Positions 1 through 7,354 of a DNA stretch of 64,000 nt are shown piece by piece. The position numbers were made by a program, and so were the translations under genes. The notes under the pieces are model-generated. The model was not told the DNA's origin, searched no databases, and was given only the letters and a program-made list of their open reading frames with translations. Positions within the stretch are counted from its first letter, which is position 1; every line of letters begins with the position of its first letter. Source of the stretch: Streptomyces caniscabiei (lineage in GTDB: Bacteria; Actinomycetota; Actinomycetes; Streptomycetales; Streptomycetaceae); the NCBI RefSeq assembly GCF_014930365.1, contig NZ_JABXWI010000007.1, positions 1-64,000 of the forward strand. Direction: 5' to 3'.

Positions 1-97
1 GGAAACGCCCGGTTACATTCCGAACCCGGAAGCTAAGCCTTACAGCGCCGATGGTACTGCAGGGGGGACCCTGTGGGAGAGTAGGACGCCGCCGAAC
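1..97 (+). rRNA. rrf: 5S ribosomal RNA, 3' part
   Basis: The first ~97 bases match the conserved 3' three quarters of actinobacterial 5S rRNA, including CCGAACCCGGAAGCTAAGCC and the final GAGTAGGACGCCGCCGAAC. The 5' end lies outside the window, so the 16S and 23S genes are presumably upstream. A strong terminator hairpin follows within 15 bases. The exact mature 3' end is not fixed by sequence alone. Confidence 0.95.
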
Positions 98-107
98 AAT
101 ATTTGAG

Positions 108-139
108 AAAGCCCCTGCCGGGTTGCCGGCGGGGGCTTT
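108..139 (+). terminator. rRNA operon terminator
   Basis: Inverted repeat AAAGCCCCTGCCGG / CCGGCGGGGGCTTT with a 4-base loop directly after 5S rRNA. Position and strength fit the intrinsic terminator of the rRNA operon. Confidence 0.85.
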
Positions 140-180
140 CTGCATTTCCGGACCTATTTCCGGTCGTTTAGGGTCGAGTC

Positions 181-825
181 ATGCGCTACGACCTCGTGAT
201 CTTCGACAATGACGGTGTCCTCGTCGACAGCGAGCCGATCTCCAACCGGATTCTCGCCGAGTACCTGACCGAACTCGGGCACCCGACCTCGTACGAGGAG
301 TCCATCCGGGACTACATGGGGTCCGCCATGCATCGGATTCACGAGCTCGTCCTGGAGCGGACCGGGCGGACGCTGCCGGATGACTTCGACGACGTCTTCC
401 ACCGGCGGGTGTTCACCGCGTTCGAGCGGGAGTTGGTGGCCGTGCCGGGGGTCGTCCCGGTGCTGGAGAAGCTGGTCGCGGACGAGGTGCCGTACTGCGT
501 GGCGTCGTCCGGGAGTCATGAGCGGATCCGGGTGGGGCACCGGACGACCGGGCTGGACCGGTGGTTCGGGGACGGGCTCGTGTTCAGTGCGCAGGACGTG
601 GGGCGGGGGAAGCCGGCACCGGATCTCTTCCTGCACGCGGCCGAGCGGATGGGGGTGGCCCCGGAGAGGTGCGCTGTCGTCGAGGACAGCCCCCTCGGCG
701 TGCGGGCGGGGCTCGCGGCCGGGATGGATGTGTACGGCTTCACCGCGATGACGCCGGCCGAGAAGCTGACCGGGGCCAGGGGGTACTTTTCGGACATGGG
801 GGCCCTGCTGGCCCTGCTGGCCTGA
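181..825 (+). CDS. HAD-superfamily phosphatase
   Basis: A 214-aa soluble HAD-IA hydrolase, probably a small-metabolite phosphatase or phosphoglucomutase-like enzyme. Motif I is FDNDGVLVDSEP near residue 8, with the nucleophile Asp and the second Asp two residues later. Motif II is the CVASSGS segment near residue 107, the motif III Lys lies in GRGKPAPD near residue 144, and motif IV is VVEDSPLGV near residue 166. A helical cap domain lies between motifs I and II. Length is normal for the family. It starts with ATG 40 bases after the rRNA terminator, with only a weak ribosome binding site. The substrate cannot be told from sequence. Confidence 0.9.
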   Translation: MRYDLVIFDNDGVLVDSEPISNRILAEYLTELGHPTSYEESIRDYMGSAMHRIHELVLERTGRTLPDDFDDVFHRRVFTAFERELVAVPGVVPVLEKLVADEVPYCVASSGSHERIRVGHRTTGLDRWFGDGLVFSAQDVGRGKPAPDLFLHAAERMGVAPERCAVVEDSPLGVRAGLAAGMDVYGFTAMTPAEKLTGARGYFSDMGALLALLA

Positions 826-843
826 AGGCGCTCGTCACGGTTA

Positions 844-879
844 GTTGAGCAGTATTCAACTTCCTCTACCCACGGGTAG
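844..879. promoter_or_regulatory. two small palindromes upstream of MFS gene
   Basis: GTTGA-N7-TCAAC (844-860) and CTACCC-AC-GGGTAG (866-879) lie side by side just upstream of a -10-like TACTGT at 891-896. The second palindrome occupies the -35/spacer region, where a repressor would block the polymerase. No regulator gene is adjacent, so the binding protein is unknown. Confidence 0.4.
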
Positions 880-902
880 GTCGCGGCCCCTACTGTGCCG
901 CC

Positions 903-2135
903 ATGACAGATGTACTGCGGCGCGGTAGGGCCGCGTTGGCGTTCAGCTTCTTCGCTCAGGGTGTCGCCTTCGCGCTGCTCGTGACGCGGATTCCGGCCAT
1001 TCAGGACCGGTACGGGGTCTCCGACGCGCTGTTGCCCGCCTTCCTCGCCGCCGTGCCGATCCTCGCCGGGGTCGGCAGCGTCTGCACCGAGCAGCTCGTG
1101 AAGAAGGTGCCGCCGAGCCTGGTGCTGCGGTGGTCCCAGCCCGTCGTGCTCCTGGCCCTGCTCGGGGTGGGGGCCGGTGAGCAGATGGTCGTCCTCGGTG
1201 CCGCGCTGGCCGCCTTCGGGCTGGCGGTCGGGGCGCTCGACGCCTCGATGAACATGCTCGGGGTGAGCCTGCAGCGGTCGTACGGGCGGAGCATCATGCT
1301 CGGCTTCCATGCCGTGTACAGCCTGGGCGGGATAGCCGGGGCCTCGCTGGCGTGGGTCGGGGCGCACTGGGACCTGGCGCTGCTGGTGTCGTATCTGCCG
1401 GTGGTCGTCGTGCTGTTGCCGGCGGTGCTGGTCGGGAGCCGGTGGTACGTCGACGCCGGGCCGGAGACGGCTGAGAAGGAGGACGCCGTTCCGGCGGAGG
1501 CGGTTGGGGCCGGTGGGTCCGTCGCCTTCAAGATGCTGCTGCCGCTCTGTCTGGTGATGTGCTTCGCCTACATCGGGGACTCGACCGTCTCCAACTGGAG
1601 CGCCAAGTACTTGCAGGACGTACTGGGCAGCAGTGAGCAGCTCGCGACGGTGCCCTACAACGTCTATATGGTCACCACGCTGCTCGGGCGGTCGATCGGT
1701 GACTTCGGGGTGCGCAGGTTCGGGGCCGCGGCCGTGGTGCGGGCCGGGGCACTGATCGCGGCGGTCGGGTTCGCCGTGGTGGCGGGCGCGCCGGGGGCCT
1801 GGGTGGGCATGCTCGGGTTCACGCTGCTGGGGCTCGGGCTGTGTGTGCTGGTGCCGCAGACGTTCGCAGCGGCGGGGCGGTTGTTCCCCGGAGCTTCGGA
1901 CGCGGCCGTCGCGCGGCTGAATATCTTCAACTATGTCGGGTTCTTGATTGGTTCTCCGCTGGTCGGGGCCGTGGGGGATCTCTGGAGCTATCGCGGGGCG
2001 ATGCTCATTCCGATGGCGTTGGTGCTGGTGACCCTGGTGTACGCCCGCTCGTTCGAGACCGAACCGGACCGATACGGTGGCGGGCATGAGCGGCCGCGCA
2101 CAGCTGATGTGGGACGAGGCAGTAACGGGCTATGA
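903..2135 (+). CDS. MFS transporter
   Basis: A 410-aa polytopic membrane protein with about 12 hydrophobic segments and small loops, typical of a major facilitator. The first segment begins near residue 12, and the central charged loop (about residues 180-205, rich in Glu, Lys and Ala) divides two six-helix halves. The substrate is unknown; sugar-type or drug-type permeases are both possible. The ATG follows TACTGT by exactly six bases with no Shine-Dalgarno sequence, suggesting a leaderless transcript. The 3' end overlaps the next gene by 50 bases in another frame, suggesting translational coupling with acuC. Confidence 0.85.
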   Translation: MTDVLRRGRAALAFSFFAQGVAFALLVTRIPAIQDRYGVSDALLPAFLAAVPILAGVGSVCTEQLVKKVPPSLVLRWSQPVVLLALLGVGAGEQMVVLGAALAAFGLAVGALDASMNMLGVSLQRSYGRSIMLGFHAVYSLGGIAGASLAWVGAHWDLALLVSYLPVVVVLLPAVLVGSRWYVDAGPETAEKEDAVPAEAVGAGGSVAFKMLLPLCLVMCFAYIGDSTVSNWSAKYLQDVLGSSEQLATVPYNVYMVTTLLGRSIGDFGVRRFGAAAVVRAGALIAAVGFAVVAGAPGAWVGMLGFTLLGLGLCVLVPQTFAAAGRLFPGASDAAVARLNIFNYVGFLIGSPLVGAVGDLWSYRGAMLIPMALVLVTLVYARSFETEPDRYGGGHERPRTADVGRGSNGL

Positions 2136-3261
2136 CTTCGGTCCGGACCATCCGATGGATCCGGTCCGGCTGGCGTTGACCCGGAGCCTGGTGACTGCCT
2201 TCGGGCTCGACCGGGAGATGGACGTCGTCTCGGCGAGGCCCGCCGGGGAGTCGACGCTGCGGCTCGTGCACCGCGAGGACTACGTGGCGGCGGTCCGGGC
2301 CGCGTCCGCCGATCCCGCGGGCGCGGACGGATCGTACGGGCTGGGAACGGTCGACGATCCGGCCTTCGCCGGGATGCATGAGGTCTCCGCGCTCATCGCG
2401 GGGCAGTCGGTGGCGGCGGCGGAGGCCGTGTGGCGGGGGAACGCGCTGCACGCCGTGAACTTCGCGGGCGGGCTGCACCACGCGATGCCCGGGGGCGCCT
2501 CGGGGTTCTGCATCTACAACGACGCGTCGATCGCCATCGCCCGGCTGCTGGAGCTGGGGGCCGAGCGGGTCGCCTATGTGGATGTCGACGTGCATCACGG
2601 GGACGGGGTGCAGGCGGCGTTCTGGGAGGACCCGAGGGTTCTGACGATCTCGCTGCACGAGCACCCGAGGACCCTGTTCCCGCAGACCGGGTGGCCCGAG
2701 GAGACGGGGGCCCCGTCGAGTGCGGAGGGGTCGGCGGTGAACGTGGCGCTGCCGGCGGGGACCGGGGACGCGGGGTGGGTGCGGGCGTTCCACGCGGTCG
2801 TGCCGGAGCTGATCGCCGACTTCCGGCCGCAGGTGCTGGTGACCCAGCACGGCGCCGATACGCACTTCGAGGATCCGTTGGCGCATCTGGCGGTGTCGCT
2901 GGACGCGCAGCGGGCGGTCCAGGTGGCGCTGCACGAGCTGGCGCACGAGTACGCCGACGGGCGGTGGGTCGCGCTCGGTGGGGGCGGGTACGCGGTGGTG
3001 GATGTGGTGCCGAGGTCGTGGACGCATCTGGTGGCGATCGCGGCGGGGCGGGAGATCGCGCCGGAGACGGTGGTCCCCGAGGAGTGGCGGCAGCAGGTGT
3101 TCGCGCGGACGCGGCAGTTGGCGCCGGCGCGGATGACTGATGGGCGGTGGCCTGTGGAGTGGGCCGGGTGGGAGGCGGGGTACGACCCCGCGGATCGGTT
3201 GGATCAGGCGGTGTTGGCTGCGCGGAAGGCTGTGTTTCCGTTGCGGGGGTTGTTGCCGTAG
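2086..3261 (+). CDS. acuC: AcuC-type histone-deacetylase-family protein
   Basis: A 391-aa zinc-dependent deacetylase of the arginase/deacetylase fold, related to AcuC, which removes acetyl groups from acetyl-CoA synthetase and similar targets. Visible signatures are NFAGGLHHAMPGGASGFCIYND with the two active-site His, VDVDVHHGDGV with the zinc-binding Asp and His, the TQHGADTHFEDPLAHL segment with the second metal Asp, and the Gly-rich ALGGGGYAV near the C-terminus. I chose ATG 2086; a GTG nine bases upstream is also in frame. It overlaps the 3' end of the MFS gene. Actual substrates are inferred from the family only. Confidence 0.88.
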   Translation: MSGRAQLMWDEAVTGYDFGPDHPMDPVRLALTRSLVTAFGLDREMDVVSARPAGESTLRLVHREDYVAAVRAASADPAGADGSYGLGTVDDPAFAGMHEVSALIAGQSVAAAEAVWRGNALHAVNFAGGLHHAMPGGASGFCIYNDASIAIARLLELGAERVAYVDVDVHHGDGVQAAFWEDPRVLTISLHEHPRTLFPQTGWPEETGAPSSAEGSAVNVALPAGTGDAGWVRAFHAVVPELIADFRPQVLVTQHGADTHFEDPLAHLAVSLDAQRAVQVALHELAHEYADGRWVALGGGGYAVVDVVPRSWTHLVAIAAGREIAPETVVPEEWRQQVFARTRQLAPARMTDGRWPVEWAGWEAGYDPADRLDQAVLAARKAVFPLRGLLP

Positions 3262-3427
3262 GGGGTTTCTCGCCCCCGCCGCCCCTACCCGTCCCATCCA
3301 CCAGGGGCTGCGCGCCGCCTTCGACCCCCGGTCAAAGACTCGGGGCTCCGCCCCGGACCCCGTTCGCGCAGTTCCCCGCGCCCCTAACGGGTCTTACGCC
3401 AACTGTGTGGTTCGGCAAGGGGTTTCC
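3262..3427. repeat. intergenic stretch with a dispersed-repeat copy
   Basis: The 166 bases between acuC and the next gene contain TCGCGCAGTTCCCCGCGCCC at 3364-3383, one copy of the dispersed element that recurs at 17.1, 28.4, 40.2, 49.25 and 55.4 kb. Just before it lies a GC-rich GGGGCTCCGCCCCGGACCCC segment able to fold. Confidence 0.7.
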
Positions 3428-4279
3428 GTGCGCGGGGGGCGGGGTGTGCGTCAGCATCTGAGAGTGGTGAGCGGTGGGGCGTTGCGGCGGCATCTGGTGG
3501 GCTTCGGGTTGGCCGGGCGGGTCGCCACCGCGAGGGAAGCGAGTCTGCGGAGTTATCGGTTGTTCGCGGCTCGGGATCCTCGGTTTCTGATCGGTATCGA
3601 TCCCGAGATGTCTTGGCGCCAGCGGGATGTGCTCGCTTTGATGGCGGAGAGGTGCGGGGTTTCGGCCGATCCAGGGTGTACATCCGGGCAGGATGTGATC
3701 GATCCGGAGCTGACCGTCGGGGCGCTGGACCGCTTCGCGGAACGGCTCGGGGCGGTCGCTCGGAGTGGTGGGGCGGTGCTCTTCGGGACCGGGCACCCGC
3801 ACCGGCTGATCGGGTTCTACGGCGCGTTGGCGGACGCTTTGTCGGCGGCGGGATGTGAGGTTCTCACCCCTGCGACGGGTAGACGTGTCGACATAACGAC
3901 CCGGTTCGGTCTACGCACGTACAACCTCGACTACGTACGAGGTGTCGCTCTCGTCCGTGAGGCGCCCGCCCTGCGCTCCGGTTGTGCGACCGGCGTGCAC
4001 ACGCATTCGCCGCTCCCGGTTCGGACGGTCCTGGCGGCCGCCGCGGAGGCCGGCGGGCCCCTCCCGGACCTCGTGGTGGGAGACCATGGATGGGTCTGCG
4101 GGGCAGGTCAGCTGGGGTTCGAGGCGATCGGGCTCGCCGATACGGACGATCCGGCGCTCTTCGTGGGGGAGGCGGAGGGGCGGGTGTCCGTCGCCGTTCC
4201 ACTTGATGACGGTGTGCGGTCTGATTACTACCGACCGCTGACCCGCTACGTACTCAATCGGGCGTGTCTGTCACAGTAG
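3428..4279 (+). CDS. conserved actinobacterial protein, putative phosphatase
   Basis: A protein of about 283 aa that I recognise only as a conserved Streptomyces protein often labelled phosphatase and found beside bdtA. It has no signal peptide or membrane segment. Conserved-looking features are FGTGHPHRLIGFY near residue 120, VDITTRFGLRTYNLDYVRGVA near residue 155, THSPLPVRTVL near 190 and VVGDHGWVCGAGQLGFEAIGLAD near 215; the last, with Gly, Asp and His, may be the active or ligand site. Start: GTG 3428, five bases after AAGGGG; GTG 3464 is an alternative. Function is tentative. Confidence 0.7.
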   Translation: MRGGRGVRQHLRVVSGGALRRHLVGFGLAGRVATAREASLRSYRLFAARDPRFLIGIDPEMSWRQRDVLALMAERCGVSADPGCTSGQDVIDPELTVGALDRFAERLGAVARSGGAVLFGTGHPHRLIGFYGALADALSAAGCEVLTPATGRRVDITTRFGLRTYNLDYVRGVALVREAPALRSGCATGVHTHSPLPVRTVLAAAAEAGGPLPDLVVGDHGWVCGAGQLGFEAIGLADTDDPALFVGEAEGRVSVAVPLDDGVRSDYYRPLTRYVLNRACLSQ

Positions 4280-4333
4280 GCCGCCGATGGCATCCCCTCT
4301 TCCCCACTCGCATCACGCGCCCCTACATTGGGG

Positions 4334-4361
4334 AGTGAGCACGCAGCGACGAAGAGTCACC
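4334..4361 (+). promoter_or_regulatory. candidate BldD operator of bdtA
   Basis: AGTGA at 4334-4338 and TCACC at 4357-4361 form the inverted half-sites of the BldD consensus as I know it (AGTgA, spacer, TCACc). They lie just downstream of a -10-like TACATT (4324-4329), where BldD bound to c-di-GMP would block transcription during vegetative growth. Confidence 0.6.
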
Positions 4362-4408
4362 GGAAGGGGAAGCCGGTGGCCGTCGAGTGCGGAAGGTTCA
4401 GGTGTGTC

Positions 4409-4621
4409 ATGGCTGCAGCTGGCGAGAGGCCTCTGAACGAGGTTCAGTTCCTGACCGTGGCGGAAGTCGCCGCGGTGATGCGCGTGTCGAAGATGACCGT
4501 GTACCGCTTGGTGCACAGCGGTCATCTGCCGGCGATCCGGGTGGGCAGGTCCTTCCGGGTGCCGGAGCAAGCGGTACACGAGTACCTCCGCGAGAGCTAT
4601 GTGGGGGTGGAGACGGCCTGA
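4409..4621 (+). CDS. bdtA: BdtA-like small helix-turn-helix protein
   Basis: A 70-aa DNA-binding protein of the excisionase/HTH_17 (MerR-like) class. The motif LTVAEVAAVMRVSKMTVYRLVHSG is the helix-turn-helix and IRVGRSFRVPEQAVHEYL the following wing, the same fold as BldC. Sequence and neighbours (bS22, epimerase, acyltransferase, bldN) match the bdtA locus of Streptomyces coelicolor, a known BldD target. ATG 4409 is chosen because the domain begins just after it; an in-frame GTG at 4328 would add 27 residues but lies upstream of the operator half-sites. Its regulon is not evident from sequence. Confidence 0.85.
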   Translation: MAAAGERPLNEVQFLTVAEVAAVMRVSKMTVYRLVHSGHLPAIRVGRSFRVPEQAVHEYLRESYVGVETA

Positions 4622-4689
4622 CGGCCATCGGGGCCGAGGGGCTCCCGGAGGCCCTGCGGGACCTCCGGGATACCCCGGCTCCCCCTCGA

Positions 4690-4719
4690 TTACGACCTCA
4701 GCGCTCGGACGGGTAGGCT
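4690..4719 (+). promoter_or_regulatory. candidate promoter of the bS22 gene
   Basis: TTACGA (4690-4695) and TAGGCT (4714-4719) with an 18-base spacer resemble a vegetative HrdB-type promoter, 70 bases upstream of the bS22 start. Confidence 0.4.
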
Positions 4720-4788
4720 GGCCCCTCGTAGGTCGTATGGGCCCATGGCGCCCAAACACCGAGTGATGAGAAGTGAGCGAGGGTAGTC

Positions 4789-4887
4789 GTGGGCTCTGTT
4801 ATCAAGAAGCGGCGCAAGCGGATGGCTAAGAAGAAGCACCGCAAGCTGCTCAAGCGCACCCGCGTTCAGCGTCGCAACAAGAAGTAA
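4789..4887 (+). CDS. small ribosomal protein bS22 (AURKAIP1/COX24 domain)
   Basis: A 32-aa, extremely basic protein starting MGSVIKKRRKRMAKKKH and ending in RVQRRNKK. More than half its residues are Lys or Arg. It matches the actinobacterial 30S protein bS22, seen in mycobacterial ribosomes near the decoding centre, and the mitochondrial COX24 C-terminal motif. It starts with GTG five bases after GAGGG. Two strong hairpins follow, so it is probably a separate short transcript. The family and the start are well supported despite the tiny size. Confidence 0.92.
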   Translation: MGSVIKKRRKRMAKKKHRKLLKRTRVQRRNKK

Positions 4888-4919
4888 GGCGGTCCGGCCC
4901 CGAGATCGGGGTCCTGGCC

Positions 4920-5020
4920 GGCCCCCCTCGCGTAAGGGGGCCGTACGCCTTGCTCTCTTGCGCGAACGCTGTCGAGAACGCGTTGCCGCGGCCCCCCACC
5001 GGAATCGGTGGGGGGCCGCG
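4920..5020 (+). terminator. double hairpin downstream of bS22
   Basis: First hairpin: GGCCCCC-N9-GGGGGCC (4920-4942). Second: a perfect 15-bp stem CGCGGCCCCCCACCG / CGGTGGGGGGCCGCG around GAAT (4987-5020). There is no U tract, as is usual for Streptomyces terminators. Confidence 0.7.
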
Positions 5021-5170
5021 GTGTTCTCCCGTTCACGGGTTTGCACCGGTCGTGGTTTTTTGCCGGTCGTTGACGGGGTCGCGGTCACCACAGCGCAACA
5101 TCGACCCGCTAACGTGGCCGCACACGGGGAACCCGGAGAACTCACGGAGAACACGAGGAAGGCGCTGATC

Positions 5171-6238
5171 TTGGGGAAGGTCGTGCTCGTCACCGGCGTG
5201 GCCCGTCAGCTGGGTGGCCGGTTCGTGCGGCGGATCCAGCGTGACCCGCAGGTCGACCGGGTCATCGCGGTGGACGCGGTGCCGCCGGGACACCACCTGG
5301 GCGGCGCGGACTTCGTCCAGGCCGACATCCGTCAGCCCGCCATAGCCCGCCTGCTGGCCGAGCACAACGTGGACACCGTGGTGCACATGGACGTCACGGG
5401 CACCCCGCTGGGCAGCGGCGGCCGCGCCACGCTCAAGGAGACCAACGTCATCGGCACCATGCAGTTGCTCGGTGCCTGTCAGAAGTCCCCGTTGGTCAAG
5501 CGGCTGGTCGTGAAGTCCAGTACGAACGTGTACGGTTCCGCGCCGCGCGATCCGGCCGTGTTCACCGAGACCACCCCGCCCAAGTCGCTGCCCAGCGGCG
5601 GCTTCGCCAAGGACACCGTCGAGGTCGAGGGGTACGTCCGCGGGTTCGCCCGGCGGCGGCCCGACGTGGCCGTGTGTGTGCTGCGGTTCGCGAACATCCT
5701 CGGGCCGAGCGCCGATTCGCCGCTCGCCTCGTACTTCTCGCTGCCGGTGCTGCCGACCGTGCTCGGCTACGACCCCCGGCTGCAGTTCGTGCACGAGGAC
5801 GACGTCATCGAGGTGCTGCGGATCGCCTCGCACGAACCGGCGCGCGGCACCCTCAACAGCGGCACGTTCAACATCGCCGGCGACGGTGTGCTGCTGCTCT
5901 CGCAGTGCGCGCGGCGTCTCGGCCGGCCGACGGTGCCGCTGCTGATGCCGGCGGTCAGCTGGGTCGGCTCCATGGTCCGCACGCTGGGTGTCACCGACTT
6001 CTCGCCGGAGCAGCTGCGGCTGCTGACGCACGGGCGGGTCGTGTCGACCAACCAGATGCGCGAGACGCTCGGCTACCGGGCCCGGTACACGACCGCCGAG
6101 ACGTTCGCGGACTTCGCGCGCAGCAGGGGGCCCGGCCTCGTGCCCCCCGAGGCCCTCGCAGGGGCCATCGACCGGATCGCCGCCCTGCCCGTGCCCACCG
6201 TGGGTGGCGGTCAACCCCCTACGCAGAGCGCCAACTGA
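5171..6238 (+). CDS. NAD-dependent epimerase/dehydratase (extended SDR)
   Basis: A 355-aa extended short-chain dehydrogenase. The Rossmann start VVLVTGVARQLGGRF lies near the N-terminus, followed by VHMDVTG and VVKSSTNVYGSAPRDP; the usual YxxxK is replaced or shifted (KDTVEVEGYVRGF), so catalysis may be atypical. The C-terminal half holds the RLGRP and TLGYRARYTTAETF substrate-domain elements. TTG 5171 is chosen because the beta-strand begins immediately and a GAGGAAGG ribosome site lies upstream. It is followed by an acyltransferase gene 14 bases later, an arrangement kept beside bldN in Streptomyces. Substrate unknown. Confidence 0.85.
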   Translation: MGKVVLVTGVARQLGGRFVRRIQRDPQVDRVIAVDAVPPGHHLGGADFVQADIRQPAIARLLAEHNVDTVVHMDVTGTPLGSGGRATLKETNVIGTMQLLGACQKSPLVKRLVVKSSTNVYGSAPRDPAVFTETTPPKSLPSGGFAKDTVEVEGYVRGFARRRPDVAVCVLRFANILGPSADSPLASYFSLPVLPTVLGYDPRLQFVHEDDVIEVLRIASHEPARGTLNSGTFNIAGDGVLLLSQCARRLGRPTVPLLMPAVSWVGSMVRTLGVTDFSPEQLRLLTHGRVVSTNQMRETLGYRARYTTAETFADFARSRGPGLVPPEALAGAIDRIAALPVPTVGGGQPPTQSAN

Positions 6239-6252
6239 GGAGCGCATCAACG

Positions 6253-7332
6253 ATGGCGGATGCCAAGGTCATTCCGTTCGACGACGACCGGACGCGCGGG
6301 GGTGCCGCGCAGCGCCCGCCGCGTCGGCGGAGTACGGGAACCCGGCGCAAGGGCGAGAGCGCGGTCGTCCGGGACGTCCGGGAATCCGGCGAGGTCCAGG
6401 CCCTCCCCGGACGGGCGGCGGGGACGGATGATGTCCCTGTGACACGGGAGAAGCCGGAGCCGCCCCAGGAGGCCGCCGAGGCACAGGACGGCGGCGGGCT
6501 GGAGCGCCGGATCGCGGGCGGTCTCGCGTTCCTGCGCAAGCGGCTCACGGGTGACTACGAGGTCGACGACTTCGGCTACGACGCCGAACTCACCGACCAG
6601 GTGCTGATGTCCCTGCTGCGGCCGGTGTACGAGAAGTACTTCCGGGTCGAGGTGAAGGGCATCGAGAACATCCCGACGGACGGCGGCGCCCTGATCGTCT
6701 CCAACCACTCGGGGACGCTGCCGCTGGACGGCCTGATGATGCAGGTCGCCGTGCACGACAACCACCCCACGGGGCGGCATCTGCGGCTGCTCGCGGCGGA
6801 CCTGGTCTTCATGCTGCCGGTGGTCAACGAGCTGGCCCGCAAGCTCGGGCACACCCTCGCGTGCGCGGAGGACGCCTCACGGCTGCTGGAGCAGGGCGAG
6901 CTGGTCGGCGTCATGCCGGAGGGCTTCAAGGGGCTCGGCAAGCCCTTCGGGGACCGCTACAAGCTCCAGCGGTTCGGCCGGGGCGGCTTCGTCTCCACGG
7001 CCCTGCGGACGGGGACGCCGATCATCCCGTGCTCGATCGTGGGCGCGGAGGAGATCTACCCGATGATCGGGAACTCGAAGACGATCGCCCGGCTGCTCGG
7101 TTTCCCGTACTTCCCGATCACGCCGACGTTCCCGTGGCTCGGCCCGCTGGGCGCCGTACCGCTCCCGACGAAGTGGACGATCCAGTTCGGCGAGCCGATC
7201 CCGACGGACGGGTATCCGCCGGAGGCCGCCGAGGACCCGATGCTGATGTTCAACCTGACCGACCAGGTGCGGGAGCAGATCCAGCACACGTTGTACAAGC
7301 TGCTGGTGCAGCGGCGGTCGGTGTTCTTCTAG
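6253..7332 (+). CDS. PlsC-like lysophospholipid acyltransferase family protein
   Basis: A 359-aa protein with a disordered, charged N-terminal region (residues 1-95) and a PlsC-type acyltransferase domain. The catalytic NHSGTLPLD (HxxxxD) motif is near residue 155, the FMLPVVNELARKLG segment follows, and the glycerol-binding MPEGFKGLGK motif is near residue 221. It probably acylates a lysophospholipid or another membrane lipid at the cytoplasmic face. GAGGAG precedes the ATG by 11 bases and overlaps the stop of the upstream epimerase gene, so the two are cotranscribed. Confidence 0.87.
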   Translation: MADAKVIPFDDDRTRGGAAQRPPRRRSTGTRRKGESAVVRDVRESGEVQALPGRAAGTDDVPVTREKPEPPQEAAEAQDGGGLERRIAGGLAFLRKRLTGDYEVDDFGYDAELTDQVLMSLLRPVYEKYFRVEVKGIENIPTDGGALIVSNHSGTLPLDGLMMQVAVHDNHPTGRHLRLLAADLVFMLPVVNELARKLGHTLACAEDASRLLEQGELVGVMPEGFKGLGKPFGDRYKLQRFGRGGFVSTALRTGTPIIPCSIVGAEEIYPMIGNSKTIARLLGFPYFPITPTFPWLGPLGAVPLPTKWTIQFGEPIPTDGYPPEAAEDPMLMFNLTDQVREQIQHTLYKLLVQRRSVFF

Positions 7333-7354
7333 CGTCGACCGTCGTACCGCGGAA

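Noticed and set aside
516..2087. Long minus-strand ORF opposite the MFS and HAD genes
   Set aside because: High-GC shadow: Pro/Arg/His/Gln-rich translation with no domain, and the plus-strand genes show clear motifs and codon bias.
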